A stretch of 64,000 bases of DNA from Rhodobacterales bacterium HKCCE3408 (GTDB taxonomy: Bacteria; Pseudomonadota; Alphaproteobacteria; Rhodobacterales; Rhodobacteraceae), in contig WVSN01000006.1 of NCBI GenBank assembly GCA_015689705.1, positions 62,001 to 126,000 of the forward strand, read 5' to 3'. Position numbers and translations under genes: made by a program. Below are positions 62,735 to 64,000 of this stretch, piece after piece (position 1 is the stretch's first letter; each line of letters starts with the position of its first letter). Under the pieces are notes generated by a model. That model was not told the DNA's origin, searched no databases, and worked only from the letters and a program-made list of their open reading frames with translations.

Positions 62735-63752
62735 TCTCAGCCAGTCCCCCGCCCCCGCGCTGCGCCTGTGGCGGCGCACAGACAAGGTCGCGGTCGCCTT
62801 CATCGCGATCCTTGCGATCCTCGCGGCCACCGACCCATCCGCCCTGCCCGCCATCGTCGGCGAGATGCTTGCAAGCTTCGCCGGCACACTGCCCTTCATC
62901 CTCCTCGCCGTCGCTGCCATCGCTTCGATGCGGGCCGCCGGGGCCGAGCGGCTGCTCGACGGCGCCTTCGTCGGGCACGAGGTACGCATGATTGCTATCG
63001 GCGCGCTTGCCGGCGGGTTGTCACCGTTCTGCTCGTGCCAGGTCATTCCGTTCATCGCGGCACTCCTGGCCGCAGGCGCACCCTTGTCGGCGGTCATGGC
63101 CTTCTGGCTCGCCTCGCCACTGATGGACCCGGCGATGTTCACCATCACCGCCGGCACGCTCGGGCTCGACTTCGCTATCGGCAAGACCGTGGCGGCCGTG
63201 GGTTTGGGCCTCTTCGGCGGCCTCGCCGTGATGGCCTTTGCCCGGACGCCGGTTTTCGCCGATCCGCTGCGCGAACAGCCGGCCCGCCGTGGCTGCTGCG
63301 GTGCGAAGAAGGCGACGACGCGCTGGCGCTTCTGGCAAGAGGCCGAGCGGCGCCAGGTCTTCGCACGGGAGGCCGGGTCGAACCTGCTCTTCCTCGGGAA
63401 ATGGCTGCTCTTCGCCTATCTCCTGCAGGCGCTCCTCATCCGCTATGTCCCGGCCGACCTGATCGCAACGGTCATCGGCGGCGACGGGCCGGGGCCGGTG
63501 ATCCTCGCAGCGCTTGTCGGCGCGCCTGCCTATCTGAATGGATACGCCGCCGTGCCGCTGATCGAAGGGCTTCTTGCCCAGGGCATGAGCCAGGGCGCGG
63601 CGATGGCCTTCATGATCGCCGGCGGCGTGAGCTGCATCCCCGCCGCCGTCGCCGTCTGGGCACTGGTCAAGCCGCGCGTCTTCGCCGCCTATCTCGGATT
63701 TGCAGTCGTCGGCGCGATGCTGGCCGGGTTCGCCTGGGGCGCGCTGACCTGA
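62727..63752 (+). CDS. Permease of the DUF318/YraQ (SO_0444) metal-efflux family
   Basis: A 341-residue membrane protein with about eight segments in two repeats. Key motif GLSPFCSCQVIPF in the first half and IAGGVSCIPAAVAVW in the second; the central loop has RRGCCGAKK and could bind metal. Relatives export arsenite, methylarsenicals, copper or zinc. Coupled to an ArsR regulator, which fits metal or metalloid efflux; the ion is not determined. Start ATG 62727 within the ArsR stop region. Confidence 0.88.
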   Translation: MTDLSQSPAPALRLWRRTDKVAVAFIAILAILAATDPSALPAIVGEMLASFAGTLPFILLAVAAIASMRAAGAERLLDGAFVGHEVRMIAIGALAGGLSPFCSCQVIPFIAALLAAGAPLSAVMAFWLASPLMDPAMFTITAGTLGLDFAIGKTVAAVGLGLFGGLAVMAFARTPVFADPLREQPARRGCCGAKKATTRWRFWQEAERRQVFAREAGSNLLFLGKWLLFAYLLQALLIRYVPADLIATVIGGDGPGPVILAALVGAPAYLNGYAAVPLIEGLLAQGMSQGAAMAFMIAGGVSCIPAAVAVWALVKPRVFAAYLGFAVVGAMLAGFAWGALT

Positions 63753-63821
63753 CCGGCCACGTTTGAATTGTGCCATGGGATAGCATCGGTTATCCCCTCC
63801 CGAGGACAAACGGAGGGGCTG

Positions 63822-64000
63822 ATGTATCGCGTCTGGGATTTCGTCTCGAACTATTCGCTGTTCCTGATCGGCGGCGCGATCGTCGCGCTGATCTGGGCGA
63901 ATATCGACCCGACCGGCTATCACCACTTCGTCGAGTTTGAACTGGTCCACGATTTTATCATTGGCCATCTGCATGTCGACGAGACGGGGCACGATGTCCG
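63822..64000 (+). CDS. nhaA: Na+/H+ antiporter NhaA, N-terminal part (partial)
   Basis: The first 59 residues of an NhaA-type antiporter, cut by the window edge. MYRVWDFVSNYSLFLIGGAIVALIWANID with the first membrane segment and DPTGYHHFVEFELVHDFI are typical of the long alphaproteobacterial NhaA branch. GGAGGGG lies seven bases before ATG 63822. A small hairpin (GGGATA / TATCCC) lies in the 69-base gap upstream. Expected role: sodium export and pH homeostasis. Confidence 0.85.
   Translation, partial: MYRVWDFVSNYSLFLIGGAIVALIWANIDPTGYHHFVEFELVHDFIIGHLHVDETGHDV

Overview
The window is high-GC, tightly packed alphaproteobacterial chromosome. Gene content and order point to the Rhodobacterales (Roseobacter/Rhodobacter type): class I lysyl-tRNA synthetase, a pst-phoU-phoB operon with long PstA and PstC, gcvT-H-P behind a tandem glycine riboswitch, leuA behind a leucine leader peptide, mreBCD-mrdA-rodA, an Fe-S cryptochrome/photolyase and several Rhodobacterales-type DUF proteins. 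No tRNA, rRNA, CRISPR array, prophage or classical IS element was seen. Many neighbouring genes overlap by 1 to 4 bases (TGATG, ATGA, GTGA, CTAG).

Layout. 1-2354 (+): end of a protocatechuate operon (pcaH end, pcaG, an alpha/beta hydrolase, a beta-keto acid cleavage enzyme). 2351-4032 (-): purine nucleoside phosphorylase and an epimerase-like SDR. 4105-10912 (-): phosphate uptake and control, pstS-pstC-pstA-pstB-phoU-phoB, with a three-unit Pho box upstream and no phoR beside it. 11.0-24.2 kb: mixed housekeeping (trmL, class I lysS, dacB, nadD, ettA), small proteins, a pectate-lyase-fold protein and a REP-associated tyrosine transposase. 24.3-27.5 kb: cspA followed by a tandem family of very small proteins ending in a DWA motif, a membrane protein, a lipoprotein, a JAMM-like DUF4329 protein, a DksA-type zinc-finger protein and a cytochrome c domain protein. 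27.6-39.3 kb: accessory-looking stretch with a flavin monooxygenase, an S33 peptidase, DUF4242, a large LuxR-type (LAL) regulator, a DUF1326/DUF2182 pair, a hydrolase-glycosyltransferase fusion under a TetR regulator, and a GFA protein. 39.8-44.4 kb (-): glycine cleavage operon with riboswitch. 44.4-52 kb: MATE exporter, gltX, small hydrolases, photolyase and SDR. 52.1-61 kb (+): leuA with leader peptide, then the rod-shape/elongasome operon and a hydroxypyruvate reductase. 61-64 kb: SseB-like and uracil-DNA-glycosylase-like genes, an ArsR-regulated CSC-motif permease, and the start of nhaA.

Functional units. The Pho regulon genes form one transcription unit whose Pho box precedes pstS. gcvT-H-P are read by a two-aptamer riboswitch. 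mreB-mreC-mreD-mrdA-rodA form the lateral wall-synthesis machine. The most unusual material is the family of 27-33 residue proteins at 24.8-25.3 kb, the hydrolase-glycosyltransferase fusion, the RAYT gene carrying a REP-like inverted pair inside its own coding sequence, and two RNA structures that look regulatory (a Shine-Dalgarno-masking hairpin at 11.7 kb and a leader peptide plus terminator at 21.6 kb). All calls come from reading the sequence; no database search was run.
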